Of a DNA stretch of 64,000 nucleotides, positions 47,401 through 59,513 are shown piece by piece. The notes under the pieces were generated by a model. It searched no databases. It saw only the letters and a list, made by a program, of their open reading frames with translations, and had not been told where the DNA came from. Numbering within the stretch: position 1 is the stretch's first letter; each line of letters opens with the position of its first letter. The DNA lies in assembly GCF_009184865.1 (NCBI RefSeq), contig NZ_CP045096.1, forward strand, positions 7,750,001 to 7,814,000. The letters run 5' to 3'. The position numbers were made by a program, and so were the translations under genes. The DNA comes from Streptomyces phaeolivaceus. GTDB taxonomy: Bacteria > Actinomycetota > Actinomycetes > Streptomycetales > Streptomycetaceae.

Positions 47401-48534
47401 CGTCGCCGGTGCGCCCTGGACGACCTGATCGAGGCGCTGGTCGACAGCGCGCACCGGCGCGGCGACGAGCTGCTCGCCGTCCTGTCCGAGGAGGAGCCCT
47501 CGGCGGTGTGCCGGGCCGTCGACCGATGGGCGCACGACGAGCGCCCGGCGCGCCGGGTCGCGGGGCTCGCGTACGCGCTGCGGACCGCTCCGCACGTACG
47601 CGCGGAGGCCGACCGGGAGCTCCTCCGCTACGCCGCGCTCGCCCTGCTGGGCCGCCCCGCCGACGTCACCCTGCACAGCGGCGCCCTCGCCCTGCTCGTC
47701 CGGGATCCGCGGACCAGGTCGCGCCATCTGCCGCAGGCACTGGAACGCTTCGCGGCCGGTGATCCGCAGTTGCCCGCGAGCGCCCTGGTCACCGCGCTCG
47801 CCACCGACCCGGACCCGGTCCTGGACGCCTTCCGCGCCCGGTTGCGCACCCCGGGCCCCGAGGGCTCCGACGGGGAGGCCCTGCGCACGCTCGCCGAGGT
47901 CACCACCCCCGGCCTCGCGCGCCGCGTCACCCTCCTCGTCCGCGAGATCGTCGATTTGCGCCCCGAGGTCGCCGGGCAGGTCGCCGCGTACGTCGACCGC
48001 AGGCTGGAGCACGGTCCGGGCACCCGCGCCGTACTGTTCCCGCTGGTCAGCGGCCTCATCGTCGACGGCCCCGTACAGGTCCGCGCGGCCCTCGCGGCGG
48101 TCTTCGCCGAGCCGGGCACCCAGGCCTCCGGCCCGCTGCGGCGTGAACTGCTCGACCTGCTGATGGCGACCGAGCGCGACCCGTCCGTCCTCGACGCGCT
48201 GCTGCGGGCCGCCGCCGCGCGCGGGGCCGAGGCGGGCGCGGAGGGAGCGGCGGACGGGTCGGGTGACATCGGGGACACCCGGGCGCTGGTCCATCGGGTC
48301 GGGATGCTGCTCGTCCGTACGCCCGAAGGGGCGACCCGTTTCGACTGGGCGCTCGTCGACCTGGCCCGCCATGTGCCCGGTTTCGCGGGACGGGTGGCCG
48401 GCTGGCTCAACGGCACGCCCCAGGAGTGGGCGGCGGTGGTCGGGCCGAGCACCCGCCGAATGATCGAGAACCTGGCGGGCGTACAAGGCGTACAGGGCGT
48501 GAGAGAGGCCCCCGGGGTACGGGTGTCCGCGTGA
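44407..48534 (+). CDS. Trypsin-like pseudoprotease fused to STAND-like NTPase and helical repeats
   Basis: 1375 residues from ATG 44407, with GGGGAGG seven bases upstream. Residues 20-195 form a trypsin-like domain: GTGFVADHQGTVVTSH (His48), LDLALIR (Asp81), but GGAAGGPVLD has Ala161 where the Ser nucleophile belongs. Residues about 260-760 form a P-loop NTPase: GPPGSGRTTE at 279 (Arg in the Walker A Lys place), LLLLLDGPEEMP with Asp448, VVACRAEYWE, and a winged-helix-like YRFAHEELADWIQGAHL. Two Ser/Gly/Ala-rich linkers interrupt it. The remaining 600 residues look like helical (HEAT-like) repeats. Sensor or effector-type STAND proteins have this layout, but I cannot name a pathway. No signal peptide, so cytoplasmic. 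Confidence 0.75.
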   Translation: MAVRGRRATDDGRRAARDEVLVRVGDLAGRPRGTGFVADHQGTVVTSHEAVDGLARIVVRATGDRVCVVTSDAVTPLPALDLALIRTEGLCVDPLPFALRDDVDTGAYVRIAAGGWREARVLGTADVTYTATDGFHLLRGALELAIGTAGSEALRLGGGAAGGPVLDATTGAVVGVLGTALEAQHRATGFAVPLRGWRAERPLAELLARNAATVGAYGADLNLAGVLELTATTVGSDGPEAGAGAVAATGAPAPVERVAVVGEFTAFAEGPSTVLGLVGPPGSGRTTELAALAARRGRGPEPAPTLWLRGADLLSDDASVADAARRALERAGRIVAASSVPAAGAEESGASGSSGSSGSSGAGGSSGCGGAAGSAASGGWAASDFSAAFAASGGWDAAGGADDAAGARAGVGRPWLPGRYEGELGDIRPERLARLAGAAGRPLLLLLDGPEEMPPKLAHRLAEWTAGTAEWLRENGARLVVACRAEYWERAGARFPAELLYGEASGEEGQTLPACVRLGDLTESEARRARLRYGIPEDALAGTDARHPLTLRLLSEVRAALPEPPAGRPGEDGASAGPRDGGGDRGADRGGRPGAGGCGYGRAEASSGVGTPLFGERVDAGGARPSDPAAPSSATGPSSRGSTPPPYGPPASSNPSGRPDRDEVLAAYLDLMCLRVAVRLAVGNGVRGTAVRRLAAQVSGQVHEAARRCLGPGQGELDRAAFEAVFPWGPVSGRRLGGTTGWASAVLTEGLLVPAGDGYRFAHEELADWIQGAHLDLDAALHALVHRGWVAQAETRRGWGTMPSEARVRRQARRATRNLPVPRHRIGPVVHALLLLGRQQGPTELAGRLEELLDALDALLPPGGPAPDDPTWWATRLLGEVLLRVPDATPYTRVLRFLTERIGAWRAQGRGVPGEFGPDFWAALPLPEAERFDLLRRLVVADPPTGEGSRYLDVVSRLLAADPTGVQPLLTRWFPDDTPLVSTPDATVATAAQALLHTRRRCALDDLIEALVDSAHRRGDELLAVLSEEEPSAVCRAVDRWAHDERPARRVAGLAYALRTAPHVRAEADRELLRYAALALLGRPADVTLHSGALALLVRDPRTRSRHLPQALERFAAGDPQLPASALVTALATDPDPVLDAFRARLRTPGPEGSDGEALRTLAEVTTPGLARRVTLLVREIVDLRPEVAGQVAAYVDRRLEHGPGTRAVLFPLVSGLIVDGPVQVRAALAAVFAEPGTQASGPLRRELLDLLMATERDPSVLDALLRAAAARGAEAGAEGAADGSGDIGDTRALVHRVGMLLVRTPEGATRFDWALVDLARHVPGFAGRVAGWLNGTPQEWAAVVGPSTRRMIENLAGVQGVQGVREAPGVRVSA

Positions 48535-48669
48535 GAAAGCGGCGACTTTCCGTGCTCCGGGTCACAGGCCGGATGCCGATGCGGGCCGAGGCCACCGGGC
48601 ATGGCACCCTAGGGGGTGCTCAAGGGTCAGGCGTCAATACGGACACGGGTTCGATGAGGAGCGGTCACA

Positions 48670-49623
48670 GTGCAGCGCTGGCGTGGCTTGGAGGACATCC
48701 CCGAGGACTGGGGGCGCAGCGTCGTCACCATCGGTTCCTACGACGGGGTGCACCGAGGGCACCAGCTGATCCTCCGGCACGCCGTGGAGCGCGCGCGTGA
48801 GCTGGGCGTTCCCTCCGTCGCCGTCACCTTCGACCCGCACCCCAGCGAGGTCGTGCGCCCCGGCACCCATCCGCCGCTGCTCGCCCCGCACCACCGCCGC
48901 GCCGAACTGATGGCCGAGCAGGGCGTGGACGCGGTCCTGGTGCTGCCCTTCACGACCGAGTTCTCCCGGCTGTCCCCGGCCGACTTCGTCGTCAAGGTCC
49001 TGGTCGACAAGCTGCACGCCAAGGCCGTCGTCGAGGGCCCCAACTTCCGCTTCGGCCACAAGGCCACCGGGGACGTGGCGTTCCTGGCCGAGCAGGGCAA
49101 GACGTACGACTTCGACGTCGAGGTCGTCGACCTGTTCGTCACCGGCGAGGCGGGCGGCGGACAGCCGTTCTCCTCCACGCTGACCCGGCGGCTGGTCACC
49201 GAGGGCGATGTCGAGGGCGCGCGCGAGATCCTCGGCCGCCCCCACCGCGTCGAGGGCGTCGTCGTACGCGGCGCCCAGCGCGGGCGCGAACTGGGCTTCC
49301 CGACGGCCAACGTCGAGACCCTCCCGCACACCGCGATCCCCGCCGACGGCGTCTACGCCGGCTGGTTGCACGTCGACGGCGAGGCCATGCCCGCCGCGAT
49401 CTCCGTCGGCACGAACCCGCAGTTCGACGGCACCGAGCGCACGGTCGAGGCGTACGCCATCGACCGCGTCGGCCTCGACCTCTACGGCCTCCATGTCGCC
49501 GTCGACTTCCTCGCGTTCGTGCGCGGCCAGGCGAAGTTCGACTCCCTCGACGCGCTGCTCGTGGCGATGGGCGAGGACGTGAAGAGGTGCCGGGAGCTGA
49601 TCGGCGCGTACGCGGGGGAGTAG
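48670..49623 (+). CDS. ribF: Bifunctional riboflavin kinase / FAD synthetase
   Basis: 317 residues from GTG with GAGGAG before it. The N-terminal adenylyltransferase has IGSYDGVHRGHQLIL and EGPNFRFGHKATGD. The C-terminal riboflavin kinase has GRELGFPTANVE and the PADGVYAGWL segment. It makes FMN and FAD from riboflavin in the cytoplasm. The standard Streptomyces position is near truB; here the pseudoprotease gene lies between. Confidence 0.96.
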   Translation: MQRWRGLEDIPEDWGRSVVTIGSYDGVHRGHQLILRHAVERARELGVPSVAVTFDPHPSEVVRPGTHPPLLAPHHRRAELMAEQGVDAVLVLPFTTEFSRLSPADFVVKVLVDKLHAKAVVEGPNFRFGHKATGDVAFLAEQGKTYDFDVEVVDLFVTGEAGGGQPFSSTLTRRLVTEGDVEGAREILGRPHRVEGVVVRGAQRGRELGFPTANVETLPHTAIPADGVYAGWLHVDGEAMPAAISVGTNPQFDGTERTVEAYAIDRVGLDLYGLHVAVDFLAFVRGQAKFDSLDALLVAMGEDVKRCRELIGAYAGE

Positions 49624-49652
49624 TCCCCGAGGCCATGCGCTGTGCCTGACGC

Positions 49653-49707
49653 ACGGCTGAGGGCCCGTACCGTTCAAGGATCTTGAACGGTACGGGCCCT
49701 CAGCCGT
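49653..49707. terminator. Bidirectional terminator with a perfect 26-base stem
   Basis: Bases 49653-49678 pair with 49682-49707 without mismatch around a three-base loop. It lies between convergent ribF and the EspI-like gene. Confidence 0.92.
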
Positions 49708-49728
49708 CTCGTGTCTCGCCCTCCGGCG

Positions 49729-52700
49729 CTACTGCTGCGGCGGTGCCGGCGGGTAGGGCTGCCGGCCCTGTTGCGGCGGGTACGGCTGGCCCGGGGCGGG
49801 CTGGCCGGGGTGGCCGTAGGGTCCCGGAGCCTGGCCGGGGGCCGGCTGACCCGGATAGGGCTGGGGCTGGCCGGGATACGGCTGCTGGCCCTGCTGCGGC
49901 GGGTACGGCTGCCCCTGTTGCTGCTGCGGCGGATAGGGCTGGCCCGGCATCTGCTGTCCCGGCATCGGCGGGGCGACCACCGGCGGCGGGTTGCCGTCCG
50001 AGGTCCACAGGCCGTGCGACTGCTGATGGCGGGCGATGTCCTCGGCGACCATCGCGGCGAGCGTGAAGTACGCCTCCCGCACCTTCGGCCGCATCATGTC
50101 GAGGTCCAACTCGGCGCCGGCGGAAAGGTGTTCGTCGAAGGGGATGACGACGACACCGCGGCAGCGCGTCTCGAAGTGGGAGACGATGTCCTCCACCTTG
50201 ATCATCTTGCCGGTCTCGCGCACCCCCGAGATGACCGTGAGCGAACGTGCCACCAGGTCCTGATAACCGTGCGCGGAGAGCCAGTCCAGCGTCGTACTGG
50301 CGCTGCTCGCCCCGTCCACGGACGGCGTCGAGATGATGATGAGCTGGTCGGCGAGGTCGAGCACCCCGCGCATGGCGCTGTAGAGCAGCCCGGTTCCCGA
50401 GTCGGTGAGGATGATCGGGTACTGCTTGCCGAGGATGTCGATCGCGCGCCGGTAGTCCTCGTCGTTGAACGTCGTGGAGACGGCCGGGTCGACGTCGTTG
50501 GCGATGATCTCCAGCCCGGAGGCCGCCTGCGAGGTGAACCGCCGGATGTCCATGTACGAGTTGAGGTACGGGATCGCCTGGACGAGGTCACGGATGGTCG
50601 CCCCGGTCTCGCGCCGCACGCGACGGCCGAGTGTGCCGGCGTCCGGGTTGGCGTCGATCGCGAGGATCTTGTCCTGCCGCTCGGTGGCGAGCGTCGAGCC
50701 GAGCGCGGTGGTGGTCGTGGTCTTGCCCACGCCGCCCTTGAGGCTGATGACCGCGATGCGGTAGCAGGACAGCACCGGCGTCCTGATCAGCTCCAACTTC
50801 CGCTGCCGCTCGGCCTCCTCCTTCTTCCCGCCCAGCTTGAACCGGCTACCTCCCGACGCCGGACGGCTGCTCCTCGTCTTCTGCTTCTTGCTGTTGAGCA
50901 GCCGGTCGGAGGACAGCTCGACCGCCGCGGTGTAACCGAGCGGCGCCACACCGGGATTGGTGGGCTGCCGCTGATCGTGCTGCACGGGCTGGGGCCAGGC
51001 GGCGCCGGTACGGGGGTCGACGGGGGCGTTGGGCGCGGACGGCGCGGACGGCGCGGAGGGCGCGGAGGGGTGGGGGTGACCGGCGTGGCCCGGCTGACCC
51101 GGGTGCTCCGGTTGTCCGGGCTGAGCGGGGGGTTGAGGGAAGCCGTAGCCGGCCTGGGGGGCGGGAGCACCCGGGGTGTTGGGCTGGCCGGGGTGCTCCG
51201 GCTGTCCCGGCTGCGCCGGCTGGGCGGGGGGCTGGGGGAAGCCGTAGCCGCCCTGCTGGGGGATGGGTGCCTGCGGGGGTACGGGTGCGCCGGGGGGCGG
51301 GAAACCGTAACCGGGGGTGGGGGCGGCGGGCTGACCGGGCTGTCCCGGCTGCGCCGGCTGGGCGGGGGGCTGGGGGAAGCCGTAGCCGCCCTGCTGGGGG
51401 ATGGGTGCCTGCGGGGGTACCGGTGCGCCCGGGGGCGGGAAGCCGTAACCGGCGGGGGAGGGGGCGTTGGGAACCTGCGGGGGCGTCGGCTGCTGGCCGG
51501 GCGGGGGCGTCGGGCCCGGGGCGACCGGCGCACCGGGGGCGGCAGGCGGGACCGGGGCGTTGGGCACGCCCGGTGTACCCGGCGTGGCGTCGATCGGGTT
51601 GCCCCAGCCCGCGGGCGCGCCCTGCGGGGCCTGCGGGTGGAAGGGCTGGTGCGGAGGCACGGACGGCTCCCCCTGCGGGGCCGTCGGCTGCTGGCCGGGC
51701 GTCTCGGGATACACCGGCGCGGACGGCGGCCACTGCGCTCCCGGAGCAGGTCCAGCCGCCTCGGCCAACTGGAACGCGGGCGGCAACGGCGGAAGCCCAC
51801 CCTGCGGATTCGGCACCGGCGGCGTCCAGGAGGGAGGGGTCTGCGGTACGTCACCGGGGGCGCCCGGAGCGGGTACGGCGGGCTCCGCGGTGCCGGAACT
51901 CGTGTCCTGGGGGGCGGAGTCCTGAGGAGGAGCGGCGTCCTGGGGGACGGCGCCTTGCGGGACGGCGCCCTGGACAGCCGGGTCCTGGGCAGGCGGGTCC
52001 TGCGGAGCCGGAGCCGCCGCAACGATGTCCTGCGGGGCGGCATCCGCCGGCTCGACCCCTTCGGAGACCCCTTCCGGCTTCGCGTCGCCGCCGGGGTGCA
52101 CGCCTGCGTCGGCCGAGGCCTCGCCGGGCTGCTCCCCTTCGGCGGCAGCACCACCGTCGCCCCCCTGACCGCTGGCCTCCTGACCATCACCGGAGGGGAC
52201 CACCTCGCCAGGCTGCACGACATCGGCATCACCGGAACCGGAACCGGAACCGGAGTCGGAACCGGCACCGGAGTCGGCGTCCGACCCCGACGCCCCCTCC
52301 GCCACCTGAGGCGCGTTCAACTCGAAGTCACCGGAGCCCACTTCACCACCGGAAGCGGCACCCGCGACCACACCGGTGTCCGGCACCGCCCCCGCAGGCG
52401 AACCCGCACCGACAGACGGGGCTGCAGCCGGAGCGGCAGCCGGAGGAGCCACCGGACCGGCAGGCGCGGCAGTGTCCCCGATCTCACGCTTCAGCGCGGC
52501 AGCGGAGATCCGCATGGTCGCGCCACTGTCGACGTCCCCACTGTCGCCGTCGGCCTGGGGCGCGGCGGCCACCGGGGGCCAGGGAGGCGGAACCGCGCCC
52601 GGCGCCACGGCGGGCGCGCCCGGCGCACCGGCGGGAGGACCGACCGGCGGAGCCGCCGGAGGCACTGGCGGCGGCACCGGCGGCCCGGCGACCGGAGGAA

Positions 52701-52932
52701 CCGCCCCCGCCCCCGTACTCGCCCCCGCGTCGGCACCGGCACCCGCAGCCGCACCAGGTTCCGAGCCAGGTTCCGAACCGGCCCCTGCCGACGACGCGTT
52801 CTGCGTGTACCAGGCAGGCGGCGCGTAGTCGATGGTGAACTCGCCCGTCGTCTCGATGGCGGACTCCGCGTCGGACTGGTCATCGCCGGGTGTGGCCCAG
52901 CCCCCGCGGATCCCGTCCGGATCGCTGTTCAC
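49729..52932 (-). CDS. EspI-like proline-rich MinD/ParA ATPase
   Basis: 1067 residues from GTG 52932 with a strong AGGAGGA site. Residues 1-690 are low-complexity Pro/Ala/Gly/Gln, including a repeated [20 protein letters not shown] segment. Residues about 720-980 are a MinD-type ATPase: [11 protein letters not shown] near 732 (deviant Walker A), [32 protein letters not shown] and [22 protein letters not shown] Pro/Gln/Gly/Tyr tail follows. This layout is that of mycobacterial EspI and of the ATPase next to the Streptomyces ESX (type VII) cluster. No other ESX gene is in the window. Confidence 0.85.
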   Translation of the reverse strand: MNSDPDGIRGGWATPGDDQSDAESAIETTGEFTIDYAPPAWYTQNASSAGAGSEPGSEPGAAAGAGADAGASTGAGAVPPVAGPPVPPPVPPAAPPVGPPAGAPGAPAVAPGAVPPPWPPVAAAPQADGDSGDVDSGATMRISAAALKREIGDTAAPAGPVAPPAAAPAAAPSVGAGSPAGAVPDTGVVAGAASGGEVGSGDFELNAPQVAEGASGSDADSGAGSDSGSGSGSGDADVVQPGEVVPSGDGQEASGQGGDGGAAAEGEQPGEASADAGVHPGGDAKPEGVSEGVEPADAAPQDIVAAAPAPQDPPAQDPAVQGAVPQGAVPQDAAPPQDSAPQDTSSGTAEPAVPAPGAPGDVPQTPPSWTPPVPNPQGGLPPLPPAFQLAEAAGPAPGAQWPPSAPVYPETPGQQPTAPQGEPSVPPHQPFHPQAPQGAPAGWGNPIDATPGTPGVPNAPVPPAAPGAPVAPGPTPPPGQQPTPPQVPNAPSPAGYGFPPPGAPVPPQAPIPQQGGYGFPQPPAQPAQPGQPGQPAAPTPGYGFPPPGAPVPPQAPIPQQGGYGFPQPPAQPAQPGQPEHPGQPNTPGAPAPQAGYGFPQPPAQPGQPEHPGQPGHAGHPHPSAPSAPSAPSAPNAPVDPRTGAAWPQPVQHDQRQPTNPGVAPLGYTAAVELSSDRLLNSKKQKTRSSRPASGGSRFKLGGKKEEAERQRKLELIRTPVLSCYRIAVISLKGGVGKTTTTTALGSTLATERQDKILAIDANPDAGTLGRRVRRETGATIRDLVQAIPYLNSYMDIRRFTSQAASGLEIIANDVDPAVSTTFNDEDYRRAIDILGKQYPIILTDSGTGLLYSAMRGVLDLADQLIIISTPSVDGASSASTTLDWLSAHGYQDLVARSLTVISGVRETGKMIKVEDIVSHFETRCRGVVVIPFDEHLSAGAELDLDMMRPKVREAYFTLAAMVAEDIARHQQSHGLWTSDGNPPPVVAPPMPGQQMPGQPYPPQQQQGQPYPPQQGQQPYPGQPQPYPGQPAPGQAPGPYGHPGQPAPGQPYPPQQGRQPYPPAPPQQ
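51202..51453. repeat. 138-base tandem duplication in the EspI-like gene
   Basis: Unit 1 starts at CTGTCCCGG (51202) and unit 2 at 51340. Together they encode two almost identical Pro-rich segments of the low-complexity arm; the second copy is incomplete. Confidence 0.85.
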
Positions 52933-53214
52933 AATTCCTCCTGGTGTGGTCGAGCACCCTCAAAGCCGTGCCGGGGCCGACCGTTCTGGTCGTACGAGCC
53001 GTGTCGTCGTGACGTCGTTGATGCGCGCCCCCGGTCCCAGCCTAATCACCGCAAGCACGACGACGGCAGGCCCGTCCACCCCTCCGCTCCCGCCCGCTCC
53101 GTCACACCCGCCCGGATAGCGACCGGCTCCGCGCCCGCGACAGCGGCCCGAGCAGCCAAGGGACATGAAGGCAGCCGCATCGCCACGGCGCGGACACGAC
53201 GATGCCCTGACACC

Positions 53215-53271
53215 GGACACGACGATGCCCTCGCCGTGGGCTCCGCCACCCGCGAGGGCATCGTCGTGTCC
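53215..53271 (-). terminator. Terminator hairpin with a 20-base stem after the DUF397 gene
   Basis: GGACACGACGATGCCCTCGC (53215-53234) pairs perfectly with 53252-53271. The first 17 bases of the left arm are also repeated directly at 53192-53208. Between the EspI-like start and the DUF397 stop (52933-53315) there is only this structure and promoter DNA. Confidence 0.8.
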
Positions 53272-53315
53272 GAAGGACTCAGTTGTTCATGTACTCGTCG
53301 TCCGCCGTACCGACG

Positions 53316-53615
53316 TCACTGCGCGACGTCCAGCCCCCCGTTGTGCGGAGCCGGCTCCAGATCGAACTCCCCGTCCCGCGCGCCCAGGACGAAGGCCCGC
53401 CACTCCGCCTCCGTGTAGCGGAGCACGGTGTCGGGGTCGAGGGACGAGCGCATCGCGACCGCGCCCTCGGGGAGGTACGCGATCTCGACCCGTTCCTCGT
53501 GTTCCTCCGTGCCCGGTGCGCTGTGCCACTCGACGCCCGAGATGTCGAGCGCGTAGAGCTCATCCTTCTCCCGCTCCTTGCGTGCCTTGCGTTCTTTGTC
53601 CTCGGCCTCGGCCAT
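53316..53615 (-). CDS. DUF397 domain protein
   Basis: 99 residues from ATG 53615 with GGAGGAAGG upstream. A charged helix (MAEAEDKERKARKEREKDEL) precedes a DUF397 domain (VEWHSAPGTEEHEERVEIAYLPEGAVAMRSS, VLRYTEAEWRAFVLGARDGEFD). DUF397 proteins in Streptomyces usually sit beside Xre-type regulators and are thought to antagonise them, but no such gene is here. A promoter for the divergent rpsO must lie in the 312 bases to its right. Confidence 0.85.
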   Translation of the reverse strand: MAEAEDKERKARKEREKDELYALDISGVEWHSAPGTEEHEERVEIAYLPEGAVAMRSSLDPDTVLRYTEAEWRAFVLGARDGEFDLEPAPHNGGLDVAQ

Positions 53616-53927
53616 GACGGCTTCGATCCTTCCTCCGCGCCAACGCACTGTGCGGTCACCCTACTTGCTGCCGTTCCCGCTGCTCAGGGGTTCGCCCAAG
53701 GACGACCGTGACGAGGGGTGGTCGCTCCGTCACAGCAGGCGGGGCGGCATGAGCGGTCCTGTCGCACTGGTAACCTGTCTCCTGGCCGTCTGTGTTCGCA
53801 CCCGGGGCTCCTTCGCGGACCCCGGAGACCGCGCCGACGGATCCCGGCCACCCGAGTCACGTAAGCCCCCCTGAGAAGAAGACCAGGGGCACTCGGTGGC
53901 ACCGAAGAGACTCATGAGGAGTATCGC

Positions 53928-54215
53928 GTGTCGCTCGACGCCGCTACGAAGAAGCAGATCATCAGCGAGTTCGGTACCAAGGAGGGCGACACCGGCTCCC
54001 CCGAGGTGCAGGTCGCGATGCTCTCCCGCCGTATCTCTGACCTGACCGAGCACCTCAAGACCCACAAGCACGACCACCACTCCCGCCGTGGTCTGCTGAT
54101 CCTGGTCGGTCAGCGTCGCCGTCTGCTGCAGTACCTGGCCAAGAAGGACATCCAGCGCTTCCGTGCGCTGGTCGACCGCCTCGGCATCCGTCGCGGTGCG
54201 GCGGGCGCCAAGTAA
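53928..54215 (+). CDS. rpsO: 30S ribosomal protein S15
   Basis: 95 residues from GTG with GAGGAG upstream. The typical S15 sequence includes [29 protein letters not shown] and [20 protein letters not shown]. It binds 16S rRNA early in 30S assembly. It is followed by a terminator and then pnp, the usual pairing. Confidence 0.98.
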   Translation: MSLDAATKKQIISEFGTKEGDTGSPEVQVAMLSRRISDLTEHLKTHKHDHHSRRGLLILVGQRRRLLQYLAKKDIQRFRALVDRLGIRRGAAGAK

Positions 54216-54227
54216 GACGCCGTGAGG

Positions 54228-54262
54228 GGAGCGGTTCCCGGGAAAGGGGGACCGCTCCTTTT
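54228..54262 (+). terminator. Intrinsic terminator between rpsO and pnp
   Basis: GGAGCGGT pairs with ACCGCTCC around a 15-base loop, directly followed by TTTT. The 310 bases up to pnp contain no gene and should hold the separate pnp promoter described for Streptomyces; I cannot place it exactly. Confidence 0.85.
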
Positions 54263-54572
54263 GTTGTAGGTACGTGCGGAAACGTGCGGAGTGTCACCAC
54301 CCCTTTGTAGTGTGGTAGCACAACGCAATACGCACGACACGGTGTGAGGGCGCCCGGACACGGACGACCGCACGCGAAACGAAGGCACCACGCACGAGGA
54401 GAAGCGCACCTCGCCGCCGCCGGTCCTCGGTAGTGGCCCCCGGGGGATTGCGAACCCCGAGGGCTTCGATCGAAGACCGGCCCGCACCAGACGGCGCGCT
54501 TCTCCGCCACCGTCCCCCTGCCACACGGGCAGGCCCAGGGACGAAAGACGAAAAGTATCGGAGAATTTGCTA

Positions 54573-56788
54573 GTGGAGAACGAGACCCACTACGCCGAGG
54601 CCGTCATCGACAACGGCTCCTTCGGCACCCGCACCATCCGTTTCGAGACGGGCCGTCTGGCCCGCCAGGCCGCCGGCTCGGCCGTGGCCTACCTGGACGA
54701 CGACACCATGGTGCTGTCGGCCACCACCGCCTCCAAGAACCCCAAGGACCAGCTCGACTTCTTCCCCCTCACGGTGGACGTCGAGGAGCGGATGTACGCG
54801 GCCGGCAAGATCCCCGGCAGCTTCTTCCGCCGTGAGGGCCGTCCCTCCGAGGACGCCATCCTCACCTGCCGGCTGATCGACCGCCCGCTGCGCCCGTCCT
54901 TCAAGAAGGGCCTGCGCAACGAGATCCAGGTCGTCGCCACGATCATGGCGCTCAACCCCGACCACCTGTACGACGTCGTCGCGATCAACGCCGCGTCCGC
55001 GTCCACCCAGCTGGCCGGTCTGCCCTTCTCCGGCCCGATCGGCGGCGTCCGCGTCGCGCTGATCAACAACCAGTGGGTGGCGTTCCCGACGCACACCGAG
55101 CTGGAGGACGCCGTCTTCGACATGGTCGTCGCGGGCCGTGTCCTGGAGGACGGCGACGTCGCGATCATGATGGTCGAGGCCGAGGCCACCGAGAAGACGA
55201 TCCAGCTGGTCAAGGGCGGTGCCGAGGCGCCGACCGAGGAGGTCGTCGCCGCCGGTCTGGACGCCGCGAAGCCCTTCATCAAGGTGCTCTGCAAGGCCCA
55301 GGCCGACCTCGCCTCGAAGGCCGCCAAGCCCACCGGCGAGTTCCCGGTCTTCCTCGACTACCAGGACGACGTCCTGGAGGCGCTCACCGCCGCCGTCAAG
55401 GACGAGCTGACCCAGGCGCTCACCATCGCGGGCAAGCAGGAGCGCGAGGCCGAGCTGGACCGCGTCAAGGGCCTGGCCGCCGAGAAGCTGCTCCCGCAGT
55501 TCGAGGGCCGGGAGAAGGAGATCAGCGCGGCCTACCGCTCGCTGACCAAGTCCCTGGTCCGTGAGCGCGTCATCAAGGACAAGGTCCGCATCGACGGCCG
55601 TGGCGTCACGGACATCCGTACGCTCGCCGCCGAGGTCGAGGCCATCCCGCGCGTGCACGGCTCGGCGCTGTTCGAGCGTGGCGAGACCCAGATCCTGGGC
55701 GTCACCACCCTCAACATGCTCCGGATGGAGCAGCAGCTGGACACCCTTTCCCCGGTGACCCGCAAGCGCTACATGCACAACTACAACTTCCCGCCGTACT
55801 CCGTCGGCGAGACCGGCCGCGTCGGCTCCCCGAAGCGCCGCGAGATCGGCCACGGCGCGCTCGCCGAGCGCGCGATCGTGCCGGTCCTGCCGACGCGCGA
55901 GGAGTTCCCCTACGCGATCCGTCAGGTGTCCGAGGCCCTCGGCTCCAACGGCTCGACGTCCATGGGTTCCGTGTGCGCCAGCACCATGTCGCTCCTTAAC
56001 GCCGGTGTGCCGCTGAAGGCCCCCGTCGCCGGTATCGCCATGGGCCTGATCTCCCAGGAGATCAACGGCGAGACGCACTACGTCGCCCTCACCGACATCC
56101 TCGGTGCGGAGGACGCCTTCGGCGACATGGACTTCAAGGTCGCCGGCACCAAGGAGTTCGTCACCGCCCTCCAGCTCGACACCAAGCTGGACGGCATCCC
56201 CGCCTCCGTCCTGGCCGCCGCCCTCAAGCAGGCCCGTGACGCCCGCCTCCACATCCTCGACGTGATGATGGAAGCGATCGACACGCCGGACGAGATGTCC
56301 CCGAACGCCCCGCGGATCATCACCGTCAAGATCCCCGTGGACAAGATCGGCGAGGTCATCGGCCCCAAGGGCAAGATGATCAACCAGATCCAGGAGGACA
56401 CCGGCGCCGAGATCACGATCGAGGACGACGGCACCATCTACATCGGTGCCCAGGTCGGCTCGCAGGCCGAGGCCGCCCGCGCCACGATCAACGGCATCGC
56501 CAACCCGACCATGCCGGAGGTCGGCGAGCGCTACCTGGGTACGGTCGTGAAGACCACCACCTTCGGTGCGTTCGTGTCGCTGCTCCCGGGCAAGGACGGT
56601 CTGCTGCACATCTCGCAGATCCGCAAGCTCGCCGGCGGCAAGCGCGTGGAGAACGTCGAGGACGTCGTCGGCGTGGGCGCCAAGGTCCAGGTCGAGATCG
56701 CCGAGATCGACTCCCGCGGCAAGCTCTCCCTCATCCCCGTGATCGAGGGCGAAGAAGGCTCCGAGGACAAGAAGGACGACGGCGACAA

Positions 56789-56792
<4 letters not shown>
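54573..56792 (+). CDS. pnp: Polynucleotide phosphorylase
   Basis: 739 residues from GTG 54573, chosen because GGAG lies nine bases before; a TTG two codons earlier is too close to it. Two RNase PH domains (about 10-240 and 340-560) surround a helical domain. A KH domain ([20 protein letters not shown] near 595) and an S1 domain ([20 protein letters not shown] near 660) follow. It degrades or adds tails to RNA 3' ends using phosphate or NDPs; in Streptomyces it also acts as the poly(A)-like polymerase and its substrate was once described as guanosine pentaphosphate synthetase. Confidence 0.98.
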
Positions 56793-58964
<2,172 letters not shown>

Positions 58965-58981
58965 TCGGTCCGGGAGACGTC

Positions 58982-59437
58982 ATGCGCGCGAAGATCACCT
59001 ACGCCGTCACGGCAGCCGTTCTGGTCGTCTACTTCGTCCTGGTCGGCAGCCGCGGGGTCCTGCTCATAGAGACCGGCACACCGGTCACGATCGCCTTCGG
59101 TGTCGCCGTGCTGGTCCTGCCGGGGATCGGCCTCTGGTTCCTGTGGAAGAACACCCAGTTCGTCCGCAGGGCCAACCAGCTCGCCGCCGAACTCGACGCC
59201 GAAGGGGGCCTCCCCGTCGACGAGTTGAAGCGCACCCCGAGCGGCCGTATCGACCGGGACTCGGCCGACGAGGTCTTCGCTCGGCGCAAGGAGGAGACCG
59301 AGGACGCCCCCGACGACTGGCGCGCCTGGTTCCGGCTCGCCGTCGCCTACCACGACGCCCGCGACACACCCCGGGCCCGCAAGGCGATGCAGCGAGCGAT
59401 CGCCCTCCACGACGGCAGGCCGACCCCGACCGTCTGA
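58982..59437 (+). CDS. Small membrane protein with a TPR-like tail
   Basis: 151 residues. Two N-terminal membrane helices (ITYAVTAAVLVVYFVLVG and TIAFGVAVLVLPGIGLWFL) precede a cytoplasmic region with a helical pair resembling one TPR (WRAWFRLAVAYHDARDTPRARKAMQRAIAL). It is found in this position next to dapB in Streptomyces, but I know no function. It starts 17 bases after dapB. Confidence 0.85.
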   Translation: MRAKITYAVTAAVLVVYFVLVGSRGVLLIETGTPVTIAFGVAVLVLPGIGLWFLWKNTQFVRRANQLAAELDAEGGLPVDELKRTPSGRIDRDSADEVFARRKEETEDAPDDWRAWFRLAVAYHDARDTPRARKAMQRAIALHDGRPTPTV

Positions 59438-59458
59438 CCGCGCTCCCCGCACACGGCC

Positions 59459-59491
59459 GAGGGGCCGACCGCACCAGCGGACCGGCCCCTC
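59459..59491. terminator. Hairpin between convergent small membrane-protein genes
   Basis: GAGGGGCCG and CGGCCCCTC form a 9-base perfect stem around a 15-base loop, placed to end transcription from both sides. Confidence 0.75.
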
Positions 59492-59513
59492 ACCCCTATG
59501 CTCAGCTGTTCGA

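Noticed and set aside
49711..53418. A 1235-codon open frame on the plus strand opposite the EspI-like gene
   Set aside because: It mirrors the GC-rich Pro/Gly repeats of the minus-strand gene, has no recognisable domain, and the minus strand has a clear ATPase, start and ribosome site.
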